Source: Anadara kagoshimensis
Lineage: Eukaryota; Mollusca; Bivalvia; Arcoida; Arcidae
Direction of reading: 5' to 3'
Length of the DNA: 64,000 nucleotides
NCBI GenBank assembly: GCA_021292105.1
Contig: CM037861.1
Span: forward strand, 28,358,545 to 28,422,544
A program made the position numbers and the translations under genes. The notes under the pieces were generated by a model, which made no database searches, was not told the DNA's origin, and worked only from the letters and a program-made list of their open reading frames with translations. The first letter of the stretch is position 1. The number at the start of each line of letters is the position of its first letter. Positions 1 to 11,913 of this stretch are shown here, piece after piece.

Positions 1-149
1 ATAAGGTGCTAGATCAGTCAGGACACCACAGACAAGCATTCCACTCCCCTAGTCACATTATCCTGACAACAGGTTGACCAGTCAATACTCTGTTCTCTTA
101 ATATCGAGCACCATTAAGAAAGCAGATACAATTTTGATAGTCCTATGTA

Positions 150-230
150 TGACATGACCAGGGTTCAAATCCACAACCTCCCTTTCTCAAGACGGACACT
201 GCCACTGAACCACTGAAGTGATCATAGATT
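150..230 (-). repeat. tRNA-derived SINE-like fragment
   Basis: On the - strand TGGTTCAGTGG (A-box like) and GGATTTGAACCC (B-box like) are spaced as in a tRNA. The acceptor ends do not pair, so I call it a tRNA-derived repeat or pseudogene and not a working tRNA. Confidence 0.5.
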
Positions 231-539
231 GTGGTGACTGAAACTAGGTCATTTTTAAATTCAAAACTTCTTGCTGTACTCTTTGTTGATTAAAGGCGAG
301 TCATCAACTAACAGGTTAACTTGGCGTCAGCGTACTGTTACATTAATAAATGACATCACAGAACAGTTGGGCTTGTAGTAAACATAAGTGATGTTTTATA
401 TATATTTTTGTTTACTTTCATCAAGCTTTTTATCCATGTTGTACAAAGGTTTTAAACAAGACTTGCAGATCCAATATTGATGCATTGGCACCAGGGTGCA
501 CAAGTCAAATTGCAATTCCATATTTTATAAGATGTAAGA

Positions 540-1125
540 TTCACATCCAAAATAAATAAAAGTCCATAGCCCATAATTTCATCAAAATCACTGAACCAGA
601 ATGAAACTCAAATTTTATATGTAACTCATGATGGTAGACTCGCATACCAAATATACATTCAATATCTGCAGTAATTAGAAGTCCAGAAAACTGAATTAAA
701 CTCAAACTTTATCTGTTACTGATGATGGTAAACTCACATACCAAATATAAGTTTAATATCTGCAATGTTCAATCTAGTAATGTTATTGTTGGGGTCATCC
801 TGGTCCAGGTCTTTAAAAACAAGGGTCATATTTTAAAAATAAAATTGGGTCAACATTATAACATACTTGGTGTAAAGATCAGTATAGTCAAAGAAAATGA
901 AAACAAAGAAAGAGGTTAAAGTGGATTAATTGAAATCTCACCTAAAACTAAAAAGATGGACCAGAGTTGGCCCAACAAGAGCATTTTTGTAGAACAAAGT
1001 TATTTTAGGGCTAATGGCACAAGGGTCCCTTCTAGATTGAGCACTGTATTTGCCAGCAATTAGAAAAGTCCAGAAAGCTGCCATTTCAAAGAAATTTTCT
1101 AAGTCAACAGCCCATAATTTCATCA
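540..1125. repeat. Degenerate direct repeats
   Basis: CATACCAAATATA and flanking bases recur 94 bp apart (about 605 and 699), and GCCCATAATTTCATCAAAA recurs near 570 and 1110. No gene-like reading frame. Looks like old interspersed repeat sequence. Confidence 0.55.
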
Positions 1126-1783
1126 AAAAGAGGCCCATCTTTCATGCTCACCTGAGGCCGAGTACATATCCCATGCAGAGGTTCAATGGTCAATGACATT
1201 AACTGAAGAGAATTCCTATGTGCCTATACAAAAAGTTTATAGTTTTTGAGATAATTAACCTTTCTGTCTTCGTTTTGCATCTATGACCTTGACCTTTGAA
1301 CTTATGACCTTCATTCATACATGTATATCAAAATGATTGTTGTGCAAATGCCTACAATATTCTAATATCCATGTCTATACAAAAAGTTTATAGTTTTTAA
1401 GATATAATGACAAATACATTATTAGGAAATTTCCCCTTTTTTCCCATTTTGGCCCCTACAGCTACAATTTGTGCAAATCTGAAACCAGGTGTCCTAAGTA
1501 TGTTTTACATGAAATATCTAAGCTATACCTCTTTTAAGTTCAGAGGAGATGGTTTTTAAAGATTTTTACAATTTTACCCTTTTAATAGGGCATCCAGGGG
1601 ACACAATTGCTTTATTTGTGCAAATCTGAAAGTCCCTCACTTAGACATCATTACTGCCAAATATCATCCAATTTGGCTCAGTAGTTTTGGAGGAGTTGAT
1701 TGAAATGTGAAAAGTTTACACACGATGCACGACGGACGAAGATACATGGCAATAGCTCATCTGAGCCACAGATGAGCTAAAAT
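1126..1783 (-). mobile_element. Interspersed element, family A (AGCTCA-hairpin end)
   Basis: Ends in AGGCCCAT on the left and, on the right, a hairpin AGCTCATCTG...CAGATGAGCT. Read on the - strand, both ends match the element at 33.1-34.8 kb. Inside, around 1221-1420, is one and a bit copies of the same ~145-bp unit that is amplified eightfold there. Non-coding, so probably a non-autonomous transposon. Confidence 0.7.
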
Positions 1784-3245
1784 TACCTTTAGATGGGTCA
1801 CACCTGTTGTACACATTTTAAGTGTGAAATCTTATTTGTAAAAAAGTCAAAAAGTTATAAAAACATTCATTAAAAGATGAAATTTAGATCACAGTGACCT
1901 ACTTCAATACTTCATACCTTTAAGCTCTAAAAGTTATATATAGATACAATGTATGAGGGCATTAAAGGAAAACTCATTCAACCATGACAAAGTAAGTCAC
2001 TGTGACCTATTATCATACTCCATGTGTTACAACTCCAACAATTATACATACCAACCAAATTTAAACTGTCTTACTCTATGATCAAAATTCATAAAGCTTA
2101 AAGAAACAGACAGACATGAAAGATTGGTCACAGTGACCTACTTTCTTACTTCGTACATTACAGCCCCCCCTCCCTGGGGCCTTGGTGGCCTGTAACCACC
2201 TAAGTTTTAACCCAGGACATATCCATAGTGTGCAGAACAGTCTAGTGTGAGGGTTTATCAGTTCACTTGCCCAGGGCTGGTTACAGCACTCTACCTTCTT
2301 CCATAATTTCTGAACCTGCTGTCTCAATATAACTAAAAAATTCTTGACAGGAGTGTAAAATACCATTCAAATAAATAAACCTTACAACTGCAATAGTTAT
2401 ACATGCAAACATTTGTGAAGTTATCAGTTCCCATATCCACTAATAGTTTGTCTTTACAAGCATATTCAACACCTGAATTATGCTAAACACAAAAAAGACT
2501 TAGGGAATGAAATGACATTTCATCAATAATTCTATGGTGAAAGTTACTGCATCCCATATTATGATCAACAATTTTACATTGCACATAGCCAAACCACTGA
2601 AACCAGTAATTTCCATTTGAATTAAAATGAACATGCTTTTCAAATAATTTTAATTTGAGTGGGGATTCTGTATATCTTAACTAAGTGTGGGATTTTTATA
2701 ACAGCAGTCTCAAGACCATTTTTCAGGATTTTCATATCTGGATTTATGCACAGTGCATGTATCAGGCAAAAGTAACTGGTCTTGCACTCTGTGTTCAAAC
2801 CCATAACCAATTTACAGAGAAAATGCCCTGCCTAAGGAACTACTGTACTATCTCTAGTGGTAATTTCATGCAAAATATTACCAGGTGTATGTTTTACTTC
2901 CACAGCTAAGTTTTATTCATTTTATATAATGTTCAAATACCACAAGTGTTCAGACATCATCATGTAATAAAACATGTACACAGTATATAAATACCATGAA
3001 AAGTTGACACATGTTTACATCTTTATGCACAAGTACATGTATGTACCAATAAGGGTGCATTTTATGTAATGTTCATACTGACATACCAAAAAAGTCTGTA
3101 ATACATGTTGTAGATATTAACTGTCCAGTATAAGTCTACATAAAAATGGCTGGCAAGCCTATGTAAAAACTGATGGTCATTACAGATCAAGTATACCTTG
3201 GCTTTGACAAACCAGTTAAGTCTACAAGTATGTGTACAATTTAGC
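1784..3245. other. Intergenic, no gene seen
   Basis: AT-rich with frequent stops on both strands. A C-rich patch at 2164-2180 and a higher-GC stretch at 2160-2300 could be another SINE-like piece, but I could not find tRNA boxes in it. Confidence 0.5.
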
Positions 3246-4769
3246 ATTGAATGGCCATTGTAAGTCTACACAGATGTTGATGGGCCAGTATGAATACAAC
3301 ATGCTTTTAAAGGCCATTGTAAGTCTTCACAGATGTGGAGGGGCCAGTATGAATACAGCATAGCTTTAAAGACCATTGTAAGTCTACACAGATGTTGACA
3401 GCCAATATGAATACAGTATAGCTTTGAATGGCCATATTTGCCTACACAGATGTTGAATGGCCAGTATGAATACAGCATAGCTTTTAAAGGCCATTGTAAG
3501 CCTACACAGATGTTGATGGGCCAGTATGAATACAGTATAGCTTTGAATAGCCATTGTTAGTCTATGCAGATGTTGAGTGGCCGGTATGAATACAGCATAG
3601 CTTTGAATAGCCATTTTTGGCCTACACAGCTGTTGACAGGCCTGTATGAATACAGCATAGATTTGAATGGCCATTATAAGTCTACACAGAAGTTGACGGG
3701 CCAGTATGAATACAGCATAGCTTTGAATAGCCATTGTTAGTCTATGCAGATGTTGAGTGGCCAGTTTGAATACAGCATAGCTTTGAATAGCCATTGTAAG
3801 TCTATGCAGATGTTGAGTGGCCAGTATGAATACAGCATAGCTTTGAATAGCCATTTTAAGTCTATGCAGATGTTGGCGGGCCAGTATGAATACAGCATAG
3901 CTTTGAAAGGCCCTTTTTGGCCTACACAGCTGTTGACAGGCCAGTATGAATACAGCATAGCTTTGACAGGCCATTGTAAGTCTACACAGATGTTGACGGG
4001 CCAGTATGAATACAGCATAACTTTGAATAGCCATTGTAAGTCTATGCAGATGTTGAGTGGCCAGTTTGAATACAGCATAGATTTGAAAGGCCATTGTAAG
4101 TCTACACAGATGTTGACGGGCCAGTATGAATACAGCATAACTTTGAATAGCCATTGTAAGTCTATGCAGATGTTGACAGGCCAGTATGAATACAGCATAG
4201 CTTTGAAAGGCCATTTTTGGCCTACACAGCTGTTGACAGGCCAGTATGAATACAGCATAGCTTTGACAGGCCATTGTAAGTCTACACAGATGTTGACGGG
4301 CCAGTATGAATACAGCATAACTTTGAATAGCCATTGTAAGTCTATGCAGATGTTGAGTGGCCAGTATGAATACAGCATAGCTTTTAAAGGCCATTGTGAG
4401 CCTACACAGATGTTGATGGGCCAGTATGAATACAGCATAGCTTTTAAAGGCCATTGTAAACCTACACAGATGTTGACGGGCCAGTATGAATTCAGCATAG
4501 CTTTTAAAGGCCATTGTGAGCCTACACAGATGTTGACGGGCTAGTATGAATACAGCATAGCTTTGAATAGTTATTGTAAGACTATGCAGATGTTGGCAGG
4601 CCAGTATGAATACAGTATAACTTTGAATGGCCAGTATAAATACAGCACAGCTTTGAAAGGCCATTGTAAGTCTACACAGATGTTGAGTGGCCAGTTTGAA
4701 TACAGCATAGCTTTGAATAGCCATTGTAAGTCTATGCAGATGTTGACGAGCCAGTATGAATACAGCAGA
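3246..4769. repeat. 60-bp tandem satellite, about 25 copies
   Basis: Unit contains GTAAGTCTATGCAGATGTTG and CCAGTATGAATACAGC. Period is exactly 60 bp almost throughout, with one 30-bp half unit near 4621-4650. Because 60 is a multiple of three, the array stays open in several frames: 446 codons on the - strand (3384-4724), 253 on another - frame, 266 on the +. These are by-products of the period and not evidence of a protein. Confidence 0.95.
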
Positions 4770-5860
4770 TGATCCATAGGGACCAGATTCATTATAAAAT
4801 TTTTAAAAAAATACCTAATATATACTATGGATATTTTTTTATTTTAATTCTGTAATGAATCCGTCCTCCATTAGACAAAACATCAAGTTTTGTAGGAAAT
4901 ATAAATTTATTTTACAAATAAAAAGTCTTTTAAATCCCCTTCAGTTCCATGAACCGAGGGCAATTTAATGGAGGGGGCACATTGATAGTCCAATGGGACT
5001 GGGTTGCAAGATATAGCAAGCTCATAGAGGATAGACCGAACCCCACGGCCCCATATCCTCGACCGTCCGTGATTCGAGACTCTAATAGAAAACGAACTAA
5101 ATTTGCTAACGCAACAAGAAAGAGCTGAAAAATAGACAACTGATTTTTCTTTATAGTTTTACAGTAAATACCTAAATTTTGTCTTTAATGCATGAAATCG
5201 TCACTGCAGAGACGATATTCGCGTATAATAACTGAAAACAAAAATGGCCTCGAATCTTAGGACGCTCTCGATTTTAGGACGGTCGACGATATCGATACGA
5301 TAAAAGGTGCGTTGACTACAGTAATAATTCGGTCTACGTAAGGAGTGCAACAAATACCGTGGCAGTTGTATAAACTATAAATACCATATAAAACATGCAT
5401 TATTGAAAGGCCATACTCGTTCATTATCCAACAGGAAGATTAGATTTCTCCATTTTCATTTATTGTCTGTAGGTGTTTCGATTTCAAGGCGAATTTGTTC
5501 AGCGCACTGCTTGATGGCATCCATTATATAGCAGTTTCTTTTGCAGTTTAGTTTCGCATTTCACTATTTCACTGCATTTGCGGAAGAAAAAATAATCCCT
5601 TTAAAACATAACCAATTTCATACAATTCAAATCACTAAATAGAATTTTTGGTGTTCATTAAAATTCGAAGGTTAAAAGAACCCGAAAAAATTATCAATTG
5701 CGTAAGATACAGAAATAGTAAACTTTTTGCAATAATTGGTAACGAGACATTTCCCGAAATTTCAAGATTCTTGAAATTTGGTCGAGGGCTGTCTGCAGCG
5801 TCTACCTCGCGACATACGGAGCTAGGAGGTGGGCGCTGTTTCGGAGCTTGCTGATCAATA
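4770..5860. other. Intergenic, no gene seen
   Basis: Unique-looking sequence with moderate GC between 4930 and 5350. No splice-supported frame found. An ATG at 5245 opens a short Arg/Ser-rich frame that stops after 18 codons. Confidence 0.4.
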
Positions 5861-6003
5861 TCCCTTAACGTTTGTGCGGAACGTTTTGGAAAACGTGAAC
5901 GTCGGAAAATCCCGGAATAACGTCGTTTTTACGGAAAATGTCATCTTAAGATATTCCATATCCATTTGAAATAAGCGTTCTGCACAAACGTTAGAGGGTA
6001 TCA
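5861..6003. mobile_element. Short inverted-repeat element, family F
   Basis: Ends TCCCTTAACGTTTGTGC and its near-complement GCACAAACGTTAGAGGG. Core CGGAATAACGTCGTTTTTACGG recurs inside the 11551-11913 element and, in degraded form, at about 15890-16045 and 62160-62275. Confidence 0.65.
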
Positions 6004-6039
6004 CGTGGTGTAGCGACGAATCCCATGTTGATAACGTAA

Positions 6040-6175
6040 GTGACGGGTGAAGCTAGCTAAACTGGAGGTGCTTACCCTTCCGAAGCACCCGGTACCCCAA
6101 CCTTGGTGAAAGTTCACGTGTTTATATTTAACTTAGTTTGTCAGTATTTACTTTGCTTCTGTTTTAGATTGTTAT
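6040..6175 (-). mobile_element. Family B interspersed copy
   Basis: Carries AGCTAGCTAAAC, GTGCTTACCCTTCCG and AAGTTCACGTGTTTA, the - strand hallmarks of the family with a full copy at 56400-56695. Confidence 0.65.
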
Positions 6176-6404
6176 GAGGACATGCATTGGTCATGTATTT
6201 ATATTTCCCAGTTTTGAAAATCTTTTTTACAGCAAAATAAAATGGATACTAAAGTTTAGCTTACTAAGGAAGTATAGCAGTTTTTTCTCTTGCTTTCATT
6301 ATCTCATAATGACACTTTCATGCGTATTGCATACATGTACTGTCTTCAGCAGAAGGTTCCGCAAACCGTTTATTTACGACCGTCATTTTGATTGACGTTT
6401 ACGT

Positions 6405-7040
6405 TAGCGACAGAGTTGAGTTGAGTTGAGTAATGGTGATTAACGTCTCAGTAAAAATATTTCACTTATATTGAGACGTCGCCAGCTATAAACGAAAGTG
6501 CAGAAAATTTGCCTGTGTGGTGCGCTGATGGCATTATACAGCACGTTTCTTTAGCGTGCCAAGCCCACCATGACACGGGACCGCGTGGTTTTTTTTTAAC
6601 GTTAGCGACAGATGAGGTAACTCTAACGCACCCTGCGGTATGAGCCTCACAGACCAGTATTTTTGCGGGTGTGGCTATGCACGGAATGATACTGGGTTGG
6701 TCATGTGATTTAAGTTAGCCAATCACTATCATAGAATTTAATCAGAGGTAAGTATTTTAACATACCTACGTCAAGATGTCTGATTACGCCGACTTTGTCT
6801 GAAATTACCAAATAATTAAATTTTCTTATTTTTTATATCTTTATTATTCACCGAAAAATAAATATAAAATAAGATTATGTGCTTATCATATATGGCCTTG
6901 AAAATGGATCTTGCATTGGCAACTAACCCTGAACCGACATTATTAAGTTTCAAGTTACATGTTGTATTATGCTGTAATATGAAATATTACAGGCCCGTCG
7001 AAAGTCTAACACAGGAATGATGGAAATGAGACAAATATTT
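6405..7040. other. Intergenic, partly repeat-derived
   Basis: Starts with a GAGTT pentamer run (6412-6430) and an inverted pair TAACGTCTCAGT / TTGAGACGTC. At 6989-7012 lies a family-E end (CCGTCGAAAGTCTAACAC) just before the 32-bp minisatellite. No gene seen. Confidence 0.4.
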
Positions 7041-8945
7041 GCTGCCGAGAGAAAATATATAGCAGCTGCCGCATTATTACCGAGAGATAGATAGCAGCTG
7101 CCGCAATATTACCGAGAGTTAGAGAGCAACTGCCGCAATATTACCGAGGGATAGATAGCGACTGCCGCAATATTACCGAGAGATAGCAGCTGCCGCAATA
7201 TTACCGAGATATAGACAGCAGCTACCGCAATATTACCGAGATAGATAGCAGCTGCCGCATTATCACCGAGAGATAGACAGCAGCTGCCGCAATATTACCG
7301 AGATAGATAGCCAGCTGCCGCAATATTACCGAGAGATAGATAGCAGCTGCCGCAATATTACCGAAAGATAGACAGCAGCTGCCGCAATATTACCGAGATA
7401 GAAAGCAGCTGCCGCATTATTACCGAGAGATAGACAGCAGCTGCCGCAATATTACCGAGATAGAAAGCAGCTGCCGCATTATTACCGAGATATAGACAGC
7501 AGCTGCCGCAATATTACCGAGATAGATAGCCAGCTGCCGCAATATTACCGAGAGATAGATAGCAGCTGCCGCAATATTACCGAGAGATAGACAGCAGCTG
7601 CCGCAATATTACCGAGATAGATAGCCAGCTGCCGCAATATTACCGAGAAGTAGACAGCAGCTGCCGCAATATTACCGAAAGATAGACAGCAGCTGCCGCA
7701 ATATTACCGAGAGATAGACAGCAGCTGCCGCAATATTACTGAAAGATAGACAGCAGCTGCCGCAATATTACCGAGAGACAGATAGCAGCTGTCGCAATAT
7801 TACCGAGAGATAGATAGCAGCTGCCGCAATATTACCGAGAGATAGAGAGCAACTGCCGCAATATTACCGAGAGATAGACAGCAGCTGCCGCAATATTACC
7901 GAGAGATAGATAGCAGCTGCCGCAATATTACCGAGAGATAGAGAGCAACTGCCGCAATATTACTGAGAGATAGATAGCAGCTGCCGCAATATTACCGAGA
8001 GATAGATAGCAGCTGCCGCAATATTACCGAGAGATAGACAGCATCTGCCGCAATATTACCGAGAGAAATATAGCAGCTGCCGCAATATTACCGAGAGATA
8101 GATAGCAGGTGCCGCAATATTACCGAGAGATAGATAGCAGCTGCCGCAATATTACCGAGAGATAGATAGCAGCTGCCGCAATATTACCGAGAGATAGATA
8201 GCAGCTGCCGCAATATTACCGAGAGATAGATAGCAGCTGCCGCAATATTACTGAGAGATAGATAGCAGCTGCCGCAATATTACCGAGAGATAGACAGCAT
8301 CTGCCGCAATATTACCGAGAGAAATATAGCAGCTGCCGCAATATTACCGAGAGATAGATAGCAGGTGCCGCAATATTACCGAGAGATAGATAGCAGCTGC
8401 CGCAATATTACCGAGAGATAGATAGCAGCTGCCGCAATATTACCGAGAGATAGATAGCAGCTGCCACAATATGACCGAGAGATAGATAGCAGCTGCCGCA
8501 ATATGACCGAGAGATAAATAGCAGCTGCCGCAATAGTACCGAGAGATATATAGCAGCTGCCGCAATATGACTGAGAGATAGATAGCAGCTGCCACAATAT
8601 TACCAAGAGATAGATAACAGCAGCCGCAATATGGCAGAGAGATAGATAGCATCTGCCGCAGTAGTACCGAGAGATATATAGCAGCTGCCGCAATATGACC
8701 GAGAGATAGATAGCAGTTGCCGCAATATGACCAAGAGATAGATAGCAGCTAAGGCAATATTATCGAGAGATAGATAGCAGCTGCCGCAATATTATCGAGA
8801 GATAGATAGCAGCTGCCGCAATATTATCGAGAGATATATAGCAGCTGCCGCAATATTATCGAGAGATATATAGCAGCTGTTGCAATATTACCGAGAGATA
8901 GATAGCAGCTGCCGCAATATTACCGAGAGATAGATAGCAGCTGCC
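7041..8945. repeat. 32-bp minisatellite, about 59 copies
   Basis: Unit contains GATAGATAGCAGCTGCCGCA followed by ATATTACCGAGA. A few units are 28-30 bp. Blocks of several units are themselves duplicated (about 7990-8160 against 8240-8410), which shows higher-order amplification. Open frames on the - strand are periodicity artefacts. Confidence 0.95.
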
Positions 8946-8978
8946 AATAAGCTGTCAGAAGCTGTTAATTATAAGATA

Positions 8979-9167
8979 TACAGTCCAGCCTGCCTTAAGG
9001 ACCACCTCTCTATAAGCACCTGCTTATAAAGGCCAGTACGATTAAATCCTAATTGTTCTTTTTTTCATATTACATGTATTTAAACCTGTATATAAAGGCT
9101 ACCTGCCAATAAAGGCGACTTTCACTCGTCCCCTTTGGTGGCCTTTGTAGACAAGTTGACTGTAGGT
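8979..9167 (+). mobile_element. Family D inverted-repeat element
   Basis: TACAGTCCAGCCTGCC at the left and GACAAGTTGACTGTA at the right, with internal AAAGGCCA / TGGCCTTT pairs. Related copies at 20469, 30260 (interrupted), 45871 and 60350. Confidence 0.7.
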
Positions 9168-9833
9168 AACGAGGGCCATTATAAACCGCCGATTTGGCAC
9201 CAATTCGTCAGCTCAACATTTAACTTTAATTTTGTCGGGCCTATACTGTATTATATTGCTATTTCAGAATGATTGTATTTTTTATTCTGTACAGATATAG
9301 ACAAAATTGTTTCGTACTCGCTTCATGTCCTGCGGGAGATGGAAAACGTATGTACTATAAACACGATTTTTCATTTATTTATTTCTGAATCAATAGAGTT
9401 TTTTACAGTTAATTAGAAATTAATTTAAGAAAATACTAGAAGAACAAATCAAAATGGTATTTTGTTTCCCCATGGTGTGGAAATGTTTTAAAACAGTAAG
9501 TTTTAAATGACGTTTTCCACGATTCATTGAGAAAGTCATTAGAATTGTAATTATGATCTAGCTTTGAAGCTTCGAATGTTTAAAAACCATGCATCTGTAC
9601 GTGTGTTCTTTAAATTGTAGTTACGATTTAAAAGATGTAGGTGGATTTTTTTAATGTACTATTTTTAATAATACGATTTTAAATTGGTTTCTATTTAAAT
9701 TCTTGAATCGTAGTCACGATTTTTTTATTTTTGTAAAAACAAACACATTAAGAACTAAAATGATAAATTCATCACAACACGTTCAAGTGTTCATACATGG
9801 GAGGGAGGGAGTATTTGCGTGGAATCATATAAG
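9168..9833. other. Intergenic spacer, no gene seen
   Basis: AT-rich. ACGATTT recurs several times between 9360 and 9720 (for example TAGTTACGATTTAAA and TAGTCACGATTT). No coding signal. Confidence 0.4.
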
Positions 9834-9910
9834 ATACAGACATGTTGGAAGTTTAACACTTAGCTAACGAATAAGTGTCGAATCAACGGCTCATCTCAGC
9901 CCCTCGTTAG

Positions 9911-11466
9911 CTATATCTCGGCAGGTTACGGCAGCTGCTACATATCTCTCGGCAGGTTACGGCAGCTGCTACATATCTCTCGGCAGGTTACGGCAGCTGC
10001 TACATATCTCTCGGCAGGTTACGACAGCTGCTACATATCTCTCGGCAGGTTACGGCAGCTGCTACATATCTCTCGGCAGGTTACGGCAGCTGCTACATAT
10101 CTCTCGGCAGGTTACGGCAGCTGCTACATATCTCTCGGCAGGTTACGGCAGCTGCTACATATCTCTCGGCAATTAACGGCAGCTGCTACATATATCTCGG
10201 CAGGTTACGGCAGCTGCTACATATCTCGCGGCAGGTTACTACAGCTGCTACATATCTCTCGGCAGGTTACTACAGCTGCTACATATCTCTCGGCAATTAA
10301 CGGCAACTGCTGCATATATCTCGGCAGGTTACGGCAGCTGCTACATATCTCTCGGCAGGTTACTAAAGCTGCTACATATCTCTCGGCAGGTTACTACAGC
10401 TGCTACATATCTCTCGGCAGGTTTAGGCAGCTGCTACATATCTCTCGGCAATTAACGGCAGCTGCTACATATCGCTCGGCAATTAACGGCAGCTGCTACA
10501 TATCGCTCGGCAATTAAGGCAGCTGCTACATATCTATCGGCAATTAACGGCAGCTGCTACATATCTCTTTACAATTAACGGCAGCTGCTACATATCTCTC
10601 GGCAATTAACGGCAGCTGCTACATATCGCTCGGCAATTAATGGCAGCTGCTACATATCTCTCGGCAATTTACGGCAGCTGCTACATATCTCTCGGCAATT
10701 TACGGCAGCTGCTACATATCTCTCGGCAATTAACGGCAGCTGCTACATATCTCTCAGCAATTAACGACAGCTGCTACATATCTCTCGACAATTTACGGCA
10801 GCTGCTACATATCTCTCGGCAGGTTTCGGCAGCTGCTACATATCTCTCGGCAGGTTTCGACAGCTGCTACATATTCTCGGCAATTTACGGCAGCTGCTAC
10901 ATATCTCTCGGCAATTAACGGCAGCTGCTACATATCTCTCGGCAGGTTACGACAACTGCTTCATATCTCCCGGCAGGCTTCGACAGCTGCTACATATCTC
11001 TCGGCAGGTTACGGCAGCTGCTACATATCTCTCGGCAGGTTACGGCAGCTGCTACATATATCTCGGCAGCTTTACGGCAGCTGCTACATATCTCTCGGCA
11101 GGTTACGGCAGCTGCTACATATCTCTCGGTAGGTTTCGGCAGCTGCGCATACTACATATATCTCGGCAGGTTTCGGCAGCTGCTACATCTATATCTCTCG
11201 ACAGGTTACGGCAGCTGCTACATATCTCTCGGCAGGTTTCGACAGCTGCTACATATCTCTCGGCAGGTTTCGGCAGCTGCTACATATATCTCGGCAGGTT
11301 TCGGCAGCTGCTACATCTATATCTCTCGACAGGTTACGGCAGCAGCTACATATCTCTCGGCAGGTTTCGACAGCTGCTACATGTCTCTCGGCAGGTTCCG
11401 GCAGCTGCTACATATATATCTCTCGGCAGGTTACGGCAGCTGCTACATATCTTTCGGCAGGTTTCG
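9911..11466. repeat. 31-bp minisatellite, about 50 copies, inverted relative to the 32-bp array
   Basis: Unit contains GGCAGCTGCTACATATCTCT then CGGCAGGTTAC or CGGCAATTAAC. Its reverse complement aligns with the 32-bp unit of 7041-8945, sharing GGCAGCTGCT and TCTCTCGG. Preceded at 9835 by a family-E end with TTAACACTTAGCTAACGA. Confidence 0.93.
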
Positions 11467-11500
11467 CAAGCACTCTACCGACTGAGCTAACTCAGTCGTA
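11461..11500 (-). repeat. 5' half of a tRNA-like sequence at the array edge
   Basis: On the - strand TTAGCTCAGTCGGTAGAGTG is a textbook tRNA D-arm/A-box. It runs straight into the 31-bp array where the anticodon arm should be, so it is a truncated tRNA or SINE head. Confidence 0.5.
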
Positions 11501-11550
11501 TTTTTAGTAAGAGACTGATTTATATAAGAATCTTACTTGTCTATTTGCTT

Positions 11551-11913
11551 ACAGTACAGTCCTGACGAAAGTTTAACACTAAGCTAACGAAAGCTCATAG
11601 TTAACTGCCTGGTGGCCCGGCTGGCTGAGGTATTCATAGCTAGAGATAGGTAGCATCTGCCGATTATCTGTTGAGGTAACGATTCGGCGCTGTACTACGT
11701 GCTCAATACCTCTTAACGTTTGTGCGGAACATTTTGGAAAACGTCAATGTCACAAATTCCCGGAATAACGTCGTTTTTACGGGAAATTGTCATATTGTGC
11801 GATTCCATGTCCATTGGAAACAAGGGTTTCGAGACACTTAGAAGGTATAACATGGTACAGCGGTGAACCCAATTCGCCAGCTTAGTGTTAAACTTTCGAC
11901 AGGTCTGTACTGT
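11551..11913. mobile_element. Family E inverted-repeat element, complete
   Basis: Terminal inverted repeats of about 34 bp: CTGACGAAAGTTTAACACT on the left, AGTGTTAAACTTTCGACAGG on the right, flanked by ACAGTACAG / CTGTACTGT. The inside carries family-F sequence (GGAATAACGTCGTTTTTACG). No ORF, so non-autonomous. Confidence 0.75.

Noticed and set aside
3384-4724. 446-codon open frame on the - strand as a repetitive protein gene
   Set aside because: It lies wholly in a 60-bp satellite. Period divisible by three leaves other frames equally open, and no splice sites, leader or non-repeat ends are present.
5245-5305. ATG-led GC-richer stretch as a first exon
   Set aside because: In-frame stop comes before the only plausible donor (AAAAG|GTGCG).
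8376-8693. Open frames in the 32-bp and 31-bp arrays (also 10640-10918)
   Set aside because: Low-complexity by-products of tandem repeats, with start and stop set by random unit variants.
7041-11466. CRISPR-like array
   Set aside because: Repeats are contiguous with no unique spacers, and the genome is eukaryotic.
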